Part shown: positions 9,876 to 19,585 of the stretch, in pieces | Layout: every line of letters starts with the position of its first letter | How positions within the stretch are numbered: the stretch's first letter is position 1 | From: Aliiroseovarius sp. Z3 | Lineage (GTDB): Bacteria > Pseudomonadota > Alphaproteobacteria > Rhodobacterales > Rhodobacteraceae | Direction: 5' to 3' | NCBI RefSeq assembly: GCF_029105185.1 | Contig: NZ_JAFMZK010000005.1 | Coordinates: forward strand, 234,321-298,320 | Length of the DNA stretch: 64,000 bases | Position numbers and translations under genes: made by a program | The notes under the pieces: model-generated | What the model was told of the DNA's origin: nothing | Databases searched by the model: none | The model's input: only the letters and a program-made list of their open reading frames with translations

Positions 9876-9899
9876 ACGCCCGAGCGATGGCCCGGGCGT
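9876..9899 (-). terminator. Rho-independent terminator after the autotransporter gene
   Basis: Inverted repeat ACGCCCG/CGGGCGT (9876-9882 and 9893-9899) with a 10-base loop. Read on the minus strand it is followed by a T-rich stretch (TTGTCTTTTAT). It lies 24 bases past the autotransporter stop and before the valS start. Confidence 0.7.
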
Positions 9900-9923
9900 C
9901 GAATGAACGTTCTTTTGCGAAGA

Positions 9924-12062
9924 TCAGAAATCCATCTGATAGCCGATGGTTGCCATCACTGATGGCTTGTCCGCATAGGGTGTTTGATGCACCCCAAGAC
10001 CCAGATCATAGCTGCGCCCATTGCCCAGCATGTGGGTGTACCGGGCTTCGGCAAACAGCCGGTTCTTATTCTCAAGCGCCGGGCCAGCCACCGCGAAACT
10101 CGTCATGCCCGGAATGGCACTGGTGCCCGACACGGTGTCGGCGGAACGCGTCAGATCCCATTCAACACCGGCCGTCAGTCGCACAGCGCCTGCTTGTGAA
10201 ACCGGAAGGCGCAGATCGGCACCTAGCGTGGCGGTTGTCGCGCTGACCTCGTAGTCATCATAGGTCACGGGAAAAGCCACAGCCCCTGTTTCCGTATACC
10301 CATCGCGTTGAACAGACGAGCGGGTGACGCGCAGGAACGGCGTAACCAGCGCGGTCCCGCGTTGCATACCATAGCCAAGCTCGATCGAGGTTGCATGGGC
10401 GCTCATGTCGGCGGTGCCTGTCCCGCGTTCGGTGTTTGGAAGGGCGGTGGACCGGGTGATGTCCACCTGGGCCGCAGAACGCGCTGTGGCGAGTTTCCAG
10501 TTCAGCCCCTCGGTGGCTGGATGCCCGCCTTGCAGATAGATGCCAAAGGTGCGGAAATTTCCGTCTATTCCAAACCCGGTCAGTGTGTCGTCATCCTTGC
10601 CAAGTCCGAACGAGCCGCCGAAAGACAAGTTGTCGGACAGCGCGGTTGCGGCAATCAAACCGGCAAGCGCGGTGTCATTGCCATCACGATTGTTTGCTGC
10701 ACCTGCTGTAACCTTGATCGAATAGGGGCGACCCAGCCCGGTTTTGCTGCGTTGTCCGCTGGCGCCATCGACGGGCAGTTCAAGCGATTGGCCAAGGGTG
10801 AACTGGACCAGTTTGTCCATGTAATGCGCGCCTGCCGCCTGTTCGGCAGCGTTGTTAGACACTTGCGTCAGGGTGTTGATATGATCCAGCATCGTGCCAC
10901 CGGGTTTTACGGCATCGCGCCATATGAAACCGCGTGAATCGCCCGCGTCATTGCTGGCCACACCAACCACGACAGAGCCGTCGGCACTGATCCCGTTCGC
11001 AAACGAGGTTCCGGTGTTGCCCGTGGTCAAATCGCCCAGATCCTGTGCCACGCCGTTTTCGTCCCAGCGCAATGCGCGATACCCCGGTGTCGTCGAATAG
11101 CGGGCAGCGCCCGCGACATACGAGCCATCCTGACTGGCGGCGTTGGCGAGCGAGAAGACCACATTCGCCTCATCCGTCGAAGCCAGTTGAACCATACCAG
11201 TGCCAGCACTCCAGCGGAAAGCGCGCTGTCCTGTCACCGACGGTGCGACCGATTGGCCGACGACCACAAGCCCATCGCCACTGACGCCATTGGCGCGGCT
11301 TGACCCTGTGGCACCACCGATGGTGCCCAGATCGGTGATGGCCCCGCCAACCACGGCGCGGAACGCGTGAATTGCTGTCGCCGTTGTCGCCCGACCGACA
11401 ACGACGCCGCCATTGTCGCTGATGTCGTATCCATATGTGTCACCGCCCGCGACCAGGCTGGGCAAGGTGACAAAGGTATTTGTCGCGCGCGTCCAGACAA
11501 AGGCGCGATCATACGGGGCAGGGTCCGTTGGCGTAGCGGGCGGCGGTGTCGCGCCACCATTGTCATAGATGGTGCCGACAATCCGCGTGCCATCTGCGCT
11601 GATGTCGTTTGCCTCGCCATAAACGCCTGCGCTGATTGGAATATTCACAACGCCGGTGGCCTGCGTCCAATAAAACATTGTTGGCAAGCCGCCCGTCCAC
11701 GACACGCCAGAGATAACCGATCCGTCCTGGCTTGCTCCGGTGGCAAAACTGAAATCACCAATGGCGGGGGCAAGATCGACAAGTGTACCCCCCACATAGG
11801 CAAATGCCCGTGGGACGGTACCCGAGTCCGATGCGTTGCCGACAACCACTGACCCGTCGGCAGACACATCCACTGCATCGGATGCCGTTACCAAAGCCCC
11901 ATCATCAAAGGTTGGAATTTCTTCCATGGTCGGAGACGACGTCTGCGCAAACACCGGATGCGCCGTCAGCGCCAGCGTTGATACGATCGCAAACCGTCGC
12001 GCGTTGGTGCTGATTTTGAATGTTGAGCGATGTGATGCCCGATCCTCGGAATAGTTTTTCAT
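9924..12062 (-). CDS. HAF-repeat autotransporter
   Basis: A 712-residue surface protein. An N-terminal signal peptide ends near AHPVFA-Q. The passenger of roughly 370 residues is built of repeated units of the form AFRW/AFVW, LG(T/D)L, A-NGIS-DGSVVVG, the HAF repeat of bacterial extracellular proteins, with at least seven copies recognisable. The C-terminal part (about residues 430-712) looks like an autotransporter beta-barrel domain and ends in an aromatic (GYQMDF), as outer-membrane proteins do. HAF passengers are predicted beta-propeller-like; no enzymatic motif is visible, so adhesion or surface display is only an inference. ATG at 12062 has a GAGGGG site. The frame is open 15 codons further upstream without support. 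It is transcribed alone. Confidence 0.85.
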   Translation of the reverse strand: MKNYSEDRASHRSTFKISTNARRFAIVSTLALTAHPVFAQTSSPTMEEIPTFDDGALVTASDAVDVSADGSVVVGNASDSGTVPRAFAYVGGTLVDLAPAIGDFSFATGASQDGSVISGVSWTGGLPTMFYWTQATGVVNIPISAGVYGEANDISADGTRIVGTIYDNGGATPPPATPTDPAPYDRAFVWTRATNTFVTLPSLVAGGDTYGYDISDNGGVVVGRATTATAIHAFRAVVGGAITDLGTIGGATGSSRANGVSGDGLVVVGQSVAPSVTGQRAFRWSAGTGMVQLASTDEANVVFSLANAASQDGSYVAGAARYSTTPGYRALRWDENGVAQDLGDLTTGNTGTSFANGISADGSVVVGVASNDAGDSRGFIWRDAVKPGGTMLDHINTLTQVSNNAAEQAAGAHYMDKLVQFTLGQSLELPVDGASGQRSKTGLGRPYSIKVTAGAANNRDGNDTALAGLIAATALSDNLSFGGSFGLGKDDDTLTGFGIDGNFRTFGIYLQGGHPATEGLNWKLATARSAAQVDITRSTALPNTERGTGTADMSAHATSIELGYGMQRGTALVTPFLRVTRSSVQRDGYTETGAVAFPVTYDDYEVSATTATLGADLRLPVSQAGAVRLTAGVEWDLTRSADTVSGTSAIPGMTSFAVAGPALENKNRLFAEARYTHMLGNGRSYDLGLGVHQTPYADKPSVMATIGYQMDF

Positions 12063-12326
12063 TTGCCCCTCGCAACAAAGAACACACGAGATTCCTGAAG
12101 AATGCACGGCCGGCCAACATTGAATAGCTTAGCCTGTATCCGACCCGCGCTGCTCGGTGTTTTTCCAAATATTACCAAAATTGCCCAGTCTGGGCGCATA
12201 AGATTTAAAAATGCCCTAATAAAGCTGACCGTAGTCGTAAAAAAACAACTAGGCTATGGCCCAAATAATAGCAATACGCTGTGATTTTCCCTGCAAAACA
12301 CTCCCGATAAGGTGGAAATTCGGCAT

Positions 12327-13982
<1,656 letters not shown>

Positions 13983-13996
13983 TCAATGCGACGGTT

Positions 13997-14428
13997 CTAG
14001 CCCAACCGGTTGATCCGCGTCGAGAGGTGGATCAGACTTTCCGAGCTTTTCACCCCGTCGATTTCGCCAATCGCATCAAGCGTTTGATCCAGTTCCGCCG
14101 TGGATTTCGCGGCAAGTTGAAGGATCATGTCGAACCTGCCTGACGCCGTATGTGCCGTTTCAACCGCTGTCAGGGTCTTCAGGCGCGCAAGAACGGCCGG
14201 GGTCGAACGTGGCTCGATCGCGATCAGAACGGTTGCGCGGATCCGATCGCCACGGGCAGCATCCCCAAGCCGCAGAGCATATCCGGCTATGATGCCTTTT
14301 TCTTCCAACCGTTCGATGCGGGCCTGAACAGTCGAGCGGGCAAGCCCCAACCGGCGGGCAAGCGTGGCCACCGGCAGGCGCGCGTTTCCTTCAAGCTGGG
14401 CAAGCAATTCGCGGTCTTTTTCGTCCAT
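13997..14428 (-). CDS. Lrp/AsnC-family transcription regulator
   Basis: A 143-residue protein with an N-terminal winged HTH (MDEKDRELLAQLEGNARLPV onward, recognition helix near ARSTVQARIERLE) and a C-terminal ligand-binding RAM domain. Family members respond to amino acids and often regulate a divergent metabolic gene. Here the neighbour is the decarboxylase gene at 14559, so an amino acid related to ornithine, arginine or lysine is a reasonable ligand guess. The ATG at 14428 begins the conserved region; the frame stays open 44 codons upstream into the neighbour's leader and I do not favour that. Confidence 0.88.
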   Translation of the reverse strand: MDEKDRELLAQLEGNARLPVATLARRLGLARSTVQARIERLEEKGIIAGYALRLGDAARGDRIRATVLIAIEPRSTPAVLARLKTLTAVETAHTASGRFDMILQLAAKSTAELDQTLDAIGEIDGVKSSESLIHLSTRINRLG

Positions 14429-14465
14429 TTGATTGGTATCCTCGATGTTTCGGCGGAAAATACAC

Positions 14466-14476
14466 GACATATTGTC
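14466..14476. promoter_or_regulatory. Possible Lrp-type operator between regulator and decarboxylase genes
   Basis: GACATATTGTC (arms GACA/TGTC) sits in the 130-base divergent region. It is flanked by TTTCGG at 14448-14453 and CCGAAA at 14476-14481, which form a wider inverted repeat. The position suits autoregulation by the Lrp-family protein. The match is weak and rests only on symmetry. Confidence 0.3.
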
Positions 14477-14558
14477 CGAAATGCCACTGGAAATCGACGG
14501 CGACTGTTCAGATTCTAAAAGAGCAACGCGAACAGACCTTTTAGAGAAGCGAACGAAC

Positions 14559-15698
14559 ATGAGCAGGCAACCCTCGATCTGGCTGACAGCCCTGTCACAT
14601 CTGAAATCCGAAACACCACAGCGGCCGGTGCTTTATTTCGCGCCAGCGACCTTGCAGACGACCGTCCAGACGTTTGTCGACGGGTTCGATGGGCTTGTGA
14701 CCTATGCGGTAAAAGCCAACGATTCCCGCGTTGTGCTGGAAAACCTCGTGGCCTGTGGGATCGGCGCCTTCGACGTGGCCAGCCCGGCCGAAATGCATGC
14801 CCTGCGTGCCGTTTCGTCTGACGCCGTGATGCACTATAACAACCCCGTACGCTCGCGCGATGAAATTGCCGAGGCGGTGGCGCTGGGCGTCCGGTCCTAT
14901 TCCGTCGATGCCCCATATGAGTTTGAAAAGCTGCGCGCGCAGGTCGATCCGGACGGTATCGAGATTTCGGTCCGTCTGCGCCTGCCGGTAGAGGGTGCGG
15001 CCTATCATTTCGGCGCCAAGTTCGGGGCGGATGTTGAACAGGCCGTTGCGTTGCTGCGTATGGTGAAAGAGGCGGGCTTCATTCCGTCGATGACCTTCCA
15101 TCCCGGCACCCAATGTGCCAGCCCGTCAGCTTGGTCGACCTATATTGCAACATGCGCCGAGGTTTCGAAGGAAGCAGGCGTGAAACTTGCGCGTTTAAAT
15201 GTTGGGGGTGGTTTTGCCGCCAATCGCGGCGTGGCACCCGACCTGGATGCGATCTTTGCGGCGATACATCGTGCGGTCAAAAATGCATTTGGATCAGCCG
15301 CGCCCATGCTGGTTTGCGAGCCGGGGCGGGCGATGGTGGCCGAAGCCTTCACTCTTGCCACACGGGTGAAATCCATTCGCGAGGACGGAGCTGTTTTTCT
15401 GAATGATGGGATTTACGGCGCTCTGTCCGAAGCCCCGTCCATCGGGGTGCCGGATCGCATTGTGACCGTTCAAACCGATGGGAACCCGCACAAGGGTGCG
15501 ATGACCAAGCGCACAGTGTTTGGTCCGACCTGCGATTCCATCGACCAACTCCCGGACCCTTTGGCGCTGCCCCAGGATCTGGCAGAAGACGACTACGTGC
15601 TGTTTTCGGGGATGGGGGCCTATAGCCTTGCCACGGTCACCCGTTTCAATGGCTATGGGCAGATCGAGATGGTGACGGTGCAGCGCGCTGGGGATTAA
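14559..15698 (+). CDS. Ornithine/lysine-type decarboxylase (fold type III PLP enzyme)
   Basis: A 379-residue alanine-racemase-fold decarboxylase. The PLP lysine lies in TYAVKANDSR (Lys52). Other family motifs are FHPGTQC (near 184), the Gly-rich LNVGGGFAANRG, CEPGRAMVAEA, and the cysteine in GPTCDSIDQL that comes from the partner subunit. These match eukaryote-like ornithine decarboxylases, which make putrescine; bacterial members can prefer lysine or have dual specificity. It is divergent from an Lrp-family regulator, which probably controls it. Ribosome site is weak (GAGAAG). It ends inside a hairpin that may terminate transcription. Confidence 0.87.
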   Translation: MSRQPSIWLTALSHLKSETPQRPVLYFAPATLQTTVQTFVDGFDGLVTYAVKANDSRVVLENLVACGIGAFDVASPAEMHALRAVSSDAVMHYNNPVRSRDEIAEAVALGVRSYSVDAPYEFEKLRAQVDPDGIEISVRLRLPVEGAAYHFGAKFGADVEQAVALLRMVKEAGFIPSMTFHPGTQCASPSAWSTYIATCAEVSKEAGVKLARLNVGGGFAANRGVAPDLDAIFAAIHRAVKNAFGSAAPMLVCEPGRAMVAEAFTLATRVKSIREDGAVFLNDGIYGALSEAPSIGVPDRIVTVQTDGNPHKGAMTKRTVFGPTCDSIDQLPDPLALPQDLAEDDYVLFSGMGAYSLATVTRFNGYGQIEMVTVQRAGD

Positions 15699-15708
15699 AC
15701 CAGCGCGC
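15683..15708 (+). terminator. Hairpin at end of decarboxylase gene
   Basis: Perfect 9-bp inverted repeat GCGCGCTGG/CCAGCGCGC (15683-15691 and 15700-15708) spanning the decarboxylase stop codon, followed by GCGTTTCTGC. It lies between two convergent genes. There is only a short T run, so termination strength is uncertain. Confidence 0.45.
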
Positions 15709-15722
15709 CAGCGTTTCTGCTG

Positions 15723-16589
15723 TCAAGCGACATCCTGCAGCTTGACGCGCGGTGTGATGCCCAAGGCATGGGCCACTTCACGGGTCAGGGCTGGTTTGTT
15801 CAGCGTGTAGAAATGCAGATCCTCGACGCCGCCGTCGATCAGGTCGGAACACAGTTCGGTGCATAGCGCAGTGGATAACAAGTCCTCGCGCCCGTCGCGG
15901 GCGGCTTTGGCGAAGGCATCGTCCAGCCAGCTTGGAATATGTGCACCGCAGCGTTCCGCAAACTTGCGCACGCCGTTCCAGTTTTCAATCGGCAGAATGC
16001 CGGGAATGATCGGCACGTCGATCCCGGCTTTCTCGCATTTGTCGCGGAACCGGAAAAATGTGTCATCTTCGAAAAAGAATTGTGTGATGGCCGAGTTGGC
16101 ACCGGCCTCAACCTTGCGTTTCAGCCACTCCACGTTGGCATCCAGATCGGCGCTTTCGGGGTGCGGATCGGGATAGGCACCAACGCGGATATGGAAATCA
16201 CCGGTTTCCGCAAGGGCTTCGATCAGGTCCACGGACGAGGCAAACCCGTCTTTATGCGGCACAAAGCCATCGCTGCCCTTGGGCGGATCACCCCGCAGGG
16301 CGACGATCTCGGAAACACCAGTCTGGGCATATTCTTTTGCGATGGCCAATGTTTCATCGCGCGTGGCATCCACACATGTCAGGTGGGCAGCGACATTCAG
16401 ATCATAATGTTTATGGATGGTTTGCACGGCGTCATGTGTCAATTCACGGGTCGTGCCACCCGCTCCGTAAGTGACCGACACGAAGCCGGGGTCCAATGGC
16501 GCCAGTTCGCGCACGGTCTCCCAAAGTCGGAATGACGCATCAAGCGACTGGGGTGGAAAGAACTCGAACGAGATGTTGGGCGTGGTCAT
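15723..16589 (-). CDS. metF: Methylenetetrahydrofolate reductase
   Basis: A 288-residue FAD-dependent TIM-barrel enzyme reducing 5,10-methylene-THF to 5-methyl-THF, the methyl donor for methionine synthesis. Typical segments are ISFEFFPP at the N-terminus (with the catalytic Glu), FVSVTYGAGG, HLTCVDATRDE, VALRGDPP and AGANSAITQFFFE. Length matches bacterial MetF (296 in E. coli). ATG at 16589 begins the conserved region with a GAGG site; the 34 codons of open frame upstream cover the regulatory region. It is divergent from a LysR/MetR-like gene with a perfect palindrome between them, so methionine/homocysteine control is likely. Confidence 0.95.
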   Translation of the reverse strand: MTTPNISFEFFPPQSLDASFRLWETVRELAPLDPGFVSVTYGAGGTTRELTHDAVQTIHKHYDLNVAAHLTCVDATRDETLAIAKEYAQTGVSEIVALRGDPPKGSDGFVPHKDGFASSVDLIEALAETGDFHIRVGAYPDPHPESADLDANVEWLKRKVEAGANSAITQFFFEDDTFFRFRDKCEKAGIDVPIIPGILPIENWNGVRKFAERCGAHIPSWLDDAFAKAARDGREDLLSTALCTELCSDLIDGGVEDLHFYTLNKPALTREVAHALGITPRVKLQDVA

Positions 16590-16643
16590 GGCGGCCTCGG
16601 GATTCGTGGAAGTGACTGTTGCCCTCTTGTGCCGATATTTGGT

Positions 16644-16671
16644 TTGTGAGACAAATTCATAATTCTCACAA
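16644..16671. promoter_or_regulatory. Operator-like palindrome between metF and the MetR-like gene
   Basis: Perfect 8-bp inverted repeat TTGTGAGA/TCTCACAA (16644-16651 and 16664-16671) separated by 12 bases, in the 100-base divergent spacer. Size, symmetry and place fit a LysR-type recognition site that serves both the regulator and metF. The base sequence differs from the enterobacterial MetR box (TGAA-N5-TTCA). Confidence 0.65.
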
Positions 16672-16689
16672 TAAACATGAGTCTTGTGC

Positions 16690-17595
16690 ATGTACCTGGA
16701 ATTTCGTCATTTGCGCACCATCCGTGCGATCCATCAGGCGGGCAGTTTGGCACGGGCGGCAGACATTCTGCACATCACCCAGTCAGCGCTCAGCCACCAG
16801 ATCAAAGGCTTGGAAGATCAAGTGGGGATGGAGCTGTTCCACCGTCGCACCAAACCGATGAAGCTCAGCCCTGCAGGACTGAAACTACTGCGCCTTGCCG
16901 AGCAGATTTTGCCCGAAGTGTCTCGGCTGGAAGAAGAGTTCCGGTCGCTGAAGTCGGGCCGGTCCGGCCGATTGCACATCGCGATTGAATGTCACGCCTG
17001 TTTTGACTGGCTGTTTCCGGTGCTTGATAAGCTGCGTCAGGCTTGGCCCGAAGTTGATCTGGATATTCGCCAGCGTCTTGCCTTCGACGCGCTGGAAGCG
17101 CTGAGACGGGAGGAAGTCGATTTTGTTATTTCATCCGATCCGGTTGCCCTGCCGGGAATAGCGTTCTCGCCATTGTTCGATTACGAGCCTCGATTTGTCG
17201 CGGCGTCCAATCATCGACTGGCCAAGCATGATTATATCGAGGCCGAAGATTTTGAAGAAGAGATGCTGTTGACCTATCCCGTCGACCGATCAAAAACAGA
17301 CGTGTTCACCGGGTTGCTGACCCCGGAACGGGTTGAGCCGCGGGCCGTGAGGCAGGTGGAGATGACCGAGGTGATCCTGATGCTGGTTGCCGCCGGGCGG
17401 GGCGTGGCCGTAATGCCCGATTGGGTGCTTCGCAATGTCGAGGACAATCCAGATTATGTCACGCGATCATTGACCGAGAAGGGGCTGTCCAAACGCATGT
17501 TTGCCGCCACACGCGAGGAGGATACGATCATGCCTTACATCGCCCACATGATCAGGTTGTGCCGGTCTGAACCCGTCAAGCTACAGCGCGCATGA
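16690..17595 (+). CDS. LysR-family regulator, MetR-like
   Basis: A 301-residue LysR-type regulator. The N-terminal winged HTH contains SLARAADILHITQSALSHQI (about 22-41), followed by the linker helix and a two-lobed effector domain. The start IECHACFDWLFP of the effector domain and its position next to metF match MetR, which uses homocysteine as co-activator to control methionine genes. ATG at 16690 is chosen; a TTG two codons earlier is possible. Divergent from metF, with a shared palindromic site. The MetR assignment is partly from context. Confidence 0.88.
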   Translation: MYLEFRHLRTIRAIHQAGSLARAADILHITQSALSHQIKGLEDQVGMELFHRRTKPMKLSPAGLKLLRLAEQILPEVSRLEEEFRSLKSGRSGRLHIAIECHACFDWLFPVLDKLRQAWPEVDLDIRQRLAFDALEALRREEVDFVISSDPVALPGIAFSPLFDYEPRFVAASNHRLAKHDYIEAEDFEEEMLLTYPVDRSKTDVFTGLLTPERVEPRAVRQVEMTEVILMLVAAGRGVAVMPDWVLRNVEDNPDYVTRSLTEKGLSKRMFAATREEDTIMPYIAHMIRLCRSEPVKLQRA

Positions 17596-17667
17596 TGTGG
17601 TGAAACGGGCTTGGCAAACAAGGCATCCCAGCGTATACGCGCCGTCTGAGATGATAGGAGCGCCCCG

Positions 17668-18456
17668 ATGGAAGGCAGTGCAAATCTGAACGTGATGATC
17701 AAGGCTGCCCGAATGGCGGGCCGCAGTCTTGTGAAGGACTTTCGCGAGGTCGAAAACCTGCAGGTTTCGATGAAGGGTGCGGGCGACTTTGTGTCCAAGG
17801 CGGATATTGCTGCCGAAAAGATTATTCGCGACATCCTGATGGAAGCGCGTCCCAACTATGGCTGGCTGGCCGAGGAAAGCAAAGAGATCGAAGGCAAGGA
17901 TCCCACCCGTCGCTGGATCGTCGACCCGCTGGATGGCACCACGAACTTTTTGCACGGTTTGCCACATTGGGCGATCTCGATTGCACTGGAACACAAAGGC
18001 GAAATCGTAGCAGGCGTGATCTATGACGCCGCGAAGGACGAGATGTTTACCGCCGAAAAGGGCGAAGGTGCGTGGTTGAACCAAAGCCGTCTGCGTGTAT
18101 CCGGTCGGTCGCGTCTGATCGAAGGCCTGTTTGCAACCGGTCTGCCTTTTGCAGGCCGTGCCGATCTACCCGACACGCTGCAAGACCTCGCGCGTATCCT
18201 GCCAAGCTGCGCCGGTGTACGCCGGTTTGGAGCAGCGGCGCTGGATCTCGCCTATGTGGCCGCTGGCCGCTACGATGGTTTTTGGGAACGCCGTCTGAAC
18301 GCTTGGGACGTCGCGGCTGGTTTGGTCATCGTGCGCGAGGCAGGTGGCTTCGTGGCGCCGATCAATCCTGACGGTTCGATCCTGGAAGATGGCGAAATCA
18401 TTGCGGCAAACGAAGCGATCTTCGACAAGTTTTCAGGTCTTGTACGGGATGCCTGA
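17668..18456 (+). CDS. suhB: Inositol-1-monophosphatase family protein (SuhB type)
   Basis: A 262-residue magnesium-dependent phosphatase. Metal-binding motifs are visible: LAEES (Glu69/Glu70), the signature WIVDPLDGTTNFLHG (Asp86, Asp89) and the C-terminal LNAWDVAAG. The family hydrolyses inositol monophosphates and related sugar phosphates. In E. coli SuhB also joins ribosomal antitermination complexes. The strong AGGAG site sets the start. It follows the MetR-like gene by 72 bases on the same strand. Exact substrate is not shown by sequence. Confidence 0.93.
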   Translation: MEGSANLNVMIKAARMAGRSLVKDFREVENLQVSMKGAGDFVSKADIAAEKIIRDILMEARPNYGWLAEESKEIEGKDPTRRWIVDPLDGTTNFLHGLPHWAISIALEHKGEIVAGVIYDAAKDEMFTAEKGEGAWLNQSRLRVSGRSRLIEGLFATGLPFAGRADLPDTLQDLARILPSCAGVRRFGAAALDLAYVAAGRYDGFWERRLNAWDVAAGLVIVREAGGFVAPINPDGSILEDGEIIAANEAIFDKFSGLVRDA

Positions 18457-18527
18457 CCCCCGCCGGTAACTGCAAAATACCGCTTCAAGGACATATTGCT
18501 GCCTGATTGTTCGGGAAGAAAAGCAAT

Positions 18528-18728
18528 ATGAAACGGTTAAAGAATATTGGTGCCCGTATCTCTGGGCTGATCACGGACGAAGACGGTGCGGTTACTGTCG
18601 ATTGGGTCGTGTTGACAGCATCTCTTGTTATGTTGGGGATGGCCAGCATGTTTATTGTCGCGGGTAATATTCCCGGGCTAACCGATAAGATCAGTAGCGT
18701 TGTGGCCAGTCAACCTGTCGGCAGCTAG
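18528..18728 (+). CDS. Flp/pilin-like small membrane protein
   Basis: A 66-residue protein. After a basic N-terminal stretch comes DEDGAVTVDWVVLTASLVML, a Gly-Ala junction followed by an acidic residue-poor start and a single hydrophobic helix of about 20 residues. This resembles the prepilin cleavage region and helix of the short type IVb (Flp) pilins. No tad/flp assembly genes lie nearby, so it is an orphan pilin-like peptide or a small membrane protein of that family. The ATG at 18528 has a GGAAG site; an earlier in-frame start at 18507 would add seven residues. The pilin function is inferred only from the N-terminal pattern. Confidence 0.6.
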   Translation: MKRLKNIGARISGLITDEDGAVTVDWVVLTASLVMLGMASMFIVAGNIPGLTDKISSVVASQPVGS

Positions 18729-18790
18729 GAACCTTATTGTGCCGCCACGGGGTCAGCGTTGTTGAGCACGTGCTTTGCCAAACCAATCGT

Positions 18791-19540
18791 TTATTTCCGA
18801 CGGCGAATTGCTGGTATTGAGCTTTTTGCGAACTTGTAACGCGCATCTGGATGATCGGGATGCCCGTCCGTGCGGGTCCAAAATGCCTGCCCGCCCAATC
18901 CTTTCCAAACTGGCAAGACAAACAGGAATCCGGCGATAAACCCGCCGGCATGCGCCCAATAGGCGACTCCGCCCCCCATCTGTGACCAATTCAGCGCACC
19001 GTTGACCACCTGCAATCCGAACCAGAGCAACAGCATCAGCCATGCCGGGAAGGGAACCACTTTGAATATCACGACAATGATGAACAGGACGTCGACGCGC
19101 GCGCGTGGAAACAAAAGAAGATAGCCGCCCATCACACCGGCAATTGCGCCCGATGCCCCCACCATTGGGACAACGCTGGAAACGTCAGCGGCCACCTGAA
19201 GCAGCGCCGCGCCAAGGCCTGAGACAAGATAGAAGATGGCAAATCTGACATGGCCAAGGATGTCTTCCAGATTGTCGCCAAATATCCATAAAAACAGCAT
19301 GTTGCCTGCGAAATGCATGAAGCCGCCATGCAAAAACATCGAGGTCAGGATTGTTTCGCACCCGTCCCCGTTCATCAAACGTAGTGGGATCAGACCATAT
19401 TGGATGAACACACGACCCGATGCGGCCTCGTTGCCATAAAGGGGCAGCATCATCAGAAAGACCATCAGGTTCACGGCAATCAGCCCATAGGTGACATAGG
19501 GCGTGCGTTCGGACGGATTGTGGTCGCGTATCGGAAACAT
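18791..19540 (-). CDS. Rhomboid-family intramembrane serine protease
   Basis: A 249-residue polytopic protein of the rhomboid family. The catalytic serine lies in GASGAIAG and the catalytic histidine in YWAHAGGFIAG. The conserved HGGFMHFAGNMLFLWIFG segment with the HxxxN motif is also present. Six hydrophobic segments are visible. Rhomboids cut single-span membrane proteins in the lipid bilayer; the substrate is unknown. ATG at 19540 begins the conserved MFPIRDHNPS; a GTG nine codons earlier is possible, and neither has a clear ribosome site. It follows putA by about 45 bases on the same strand and may be read from it. Confidence 0.9.
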   Translation of the reverse strand: MFPIRDHNPSERTPYVTYGLIAVNLMVFLMMLPLYGNEAASGRVFIQYGLIPLRLMNGDGCETILTSMFLHGGFMHFAGNMLFLWIFGDNLEDILGHVRFAIFYLVSGLGAALLQVAADVSSVVPMVGASGAIAGVMGGYLLLFPRARVDVLFIIVVIFKVVPFPAWLMLLLWFGLQVVNGALNWSQMGGGVAYWAHAGGFIAGFLFVLPVWKGLGGQAFWTRTDGHPDHPDARYKFAKSSIPAIRRRK

Positions 19541-19585
19541 GGAAGGACTTGACCCGATGGCGTCCACCGGGTCAAGCGGGTGACC

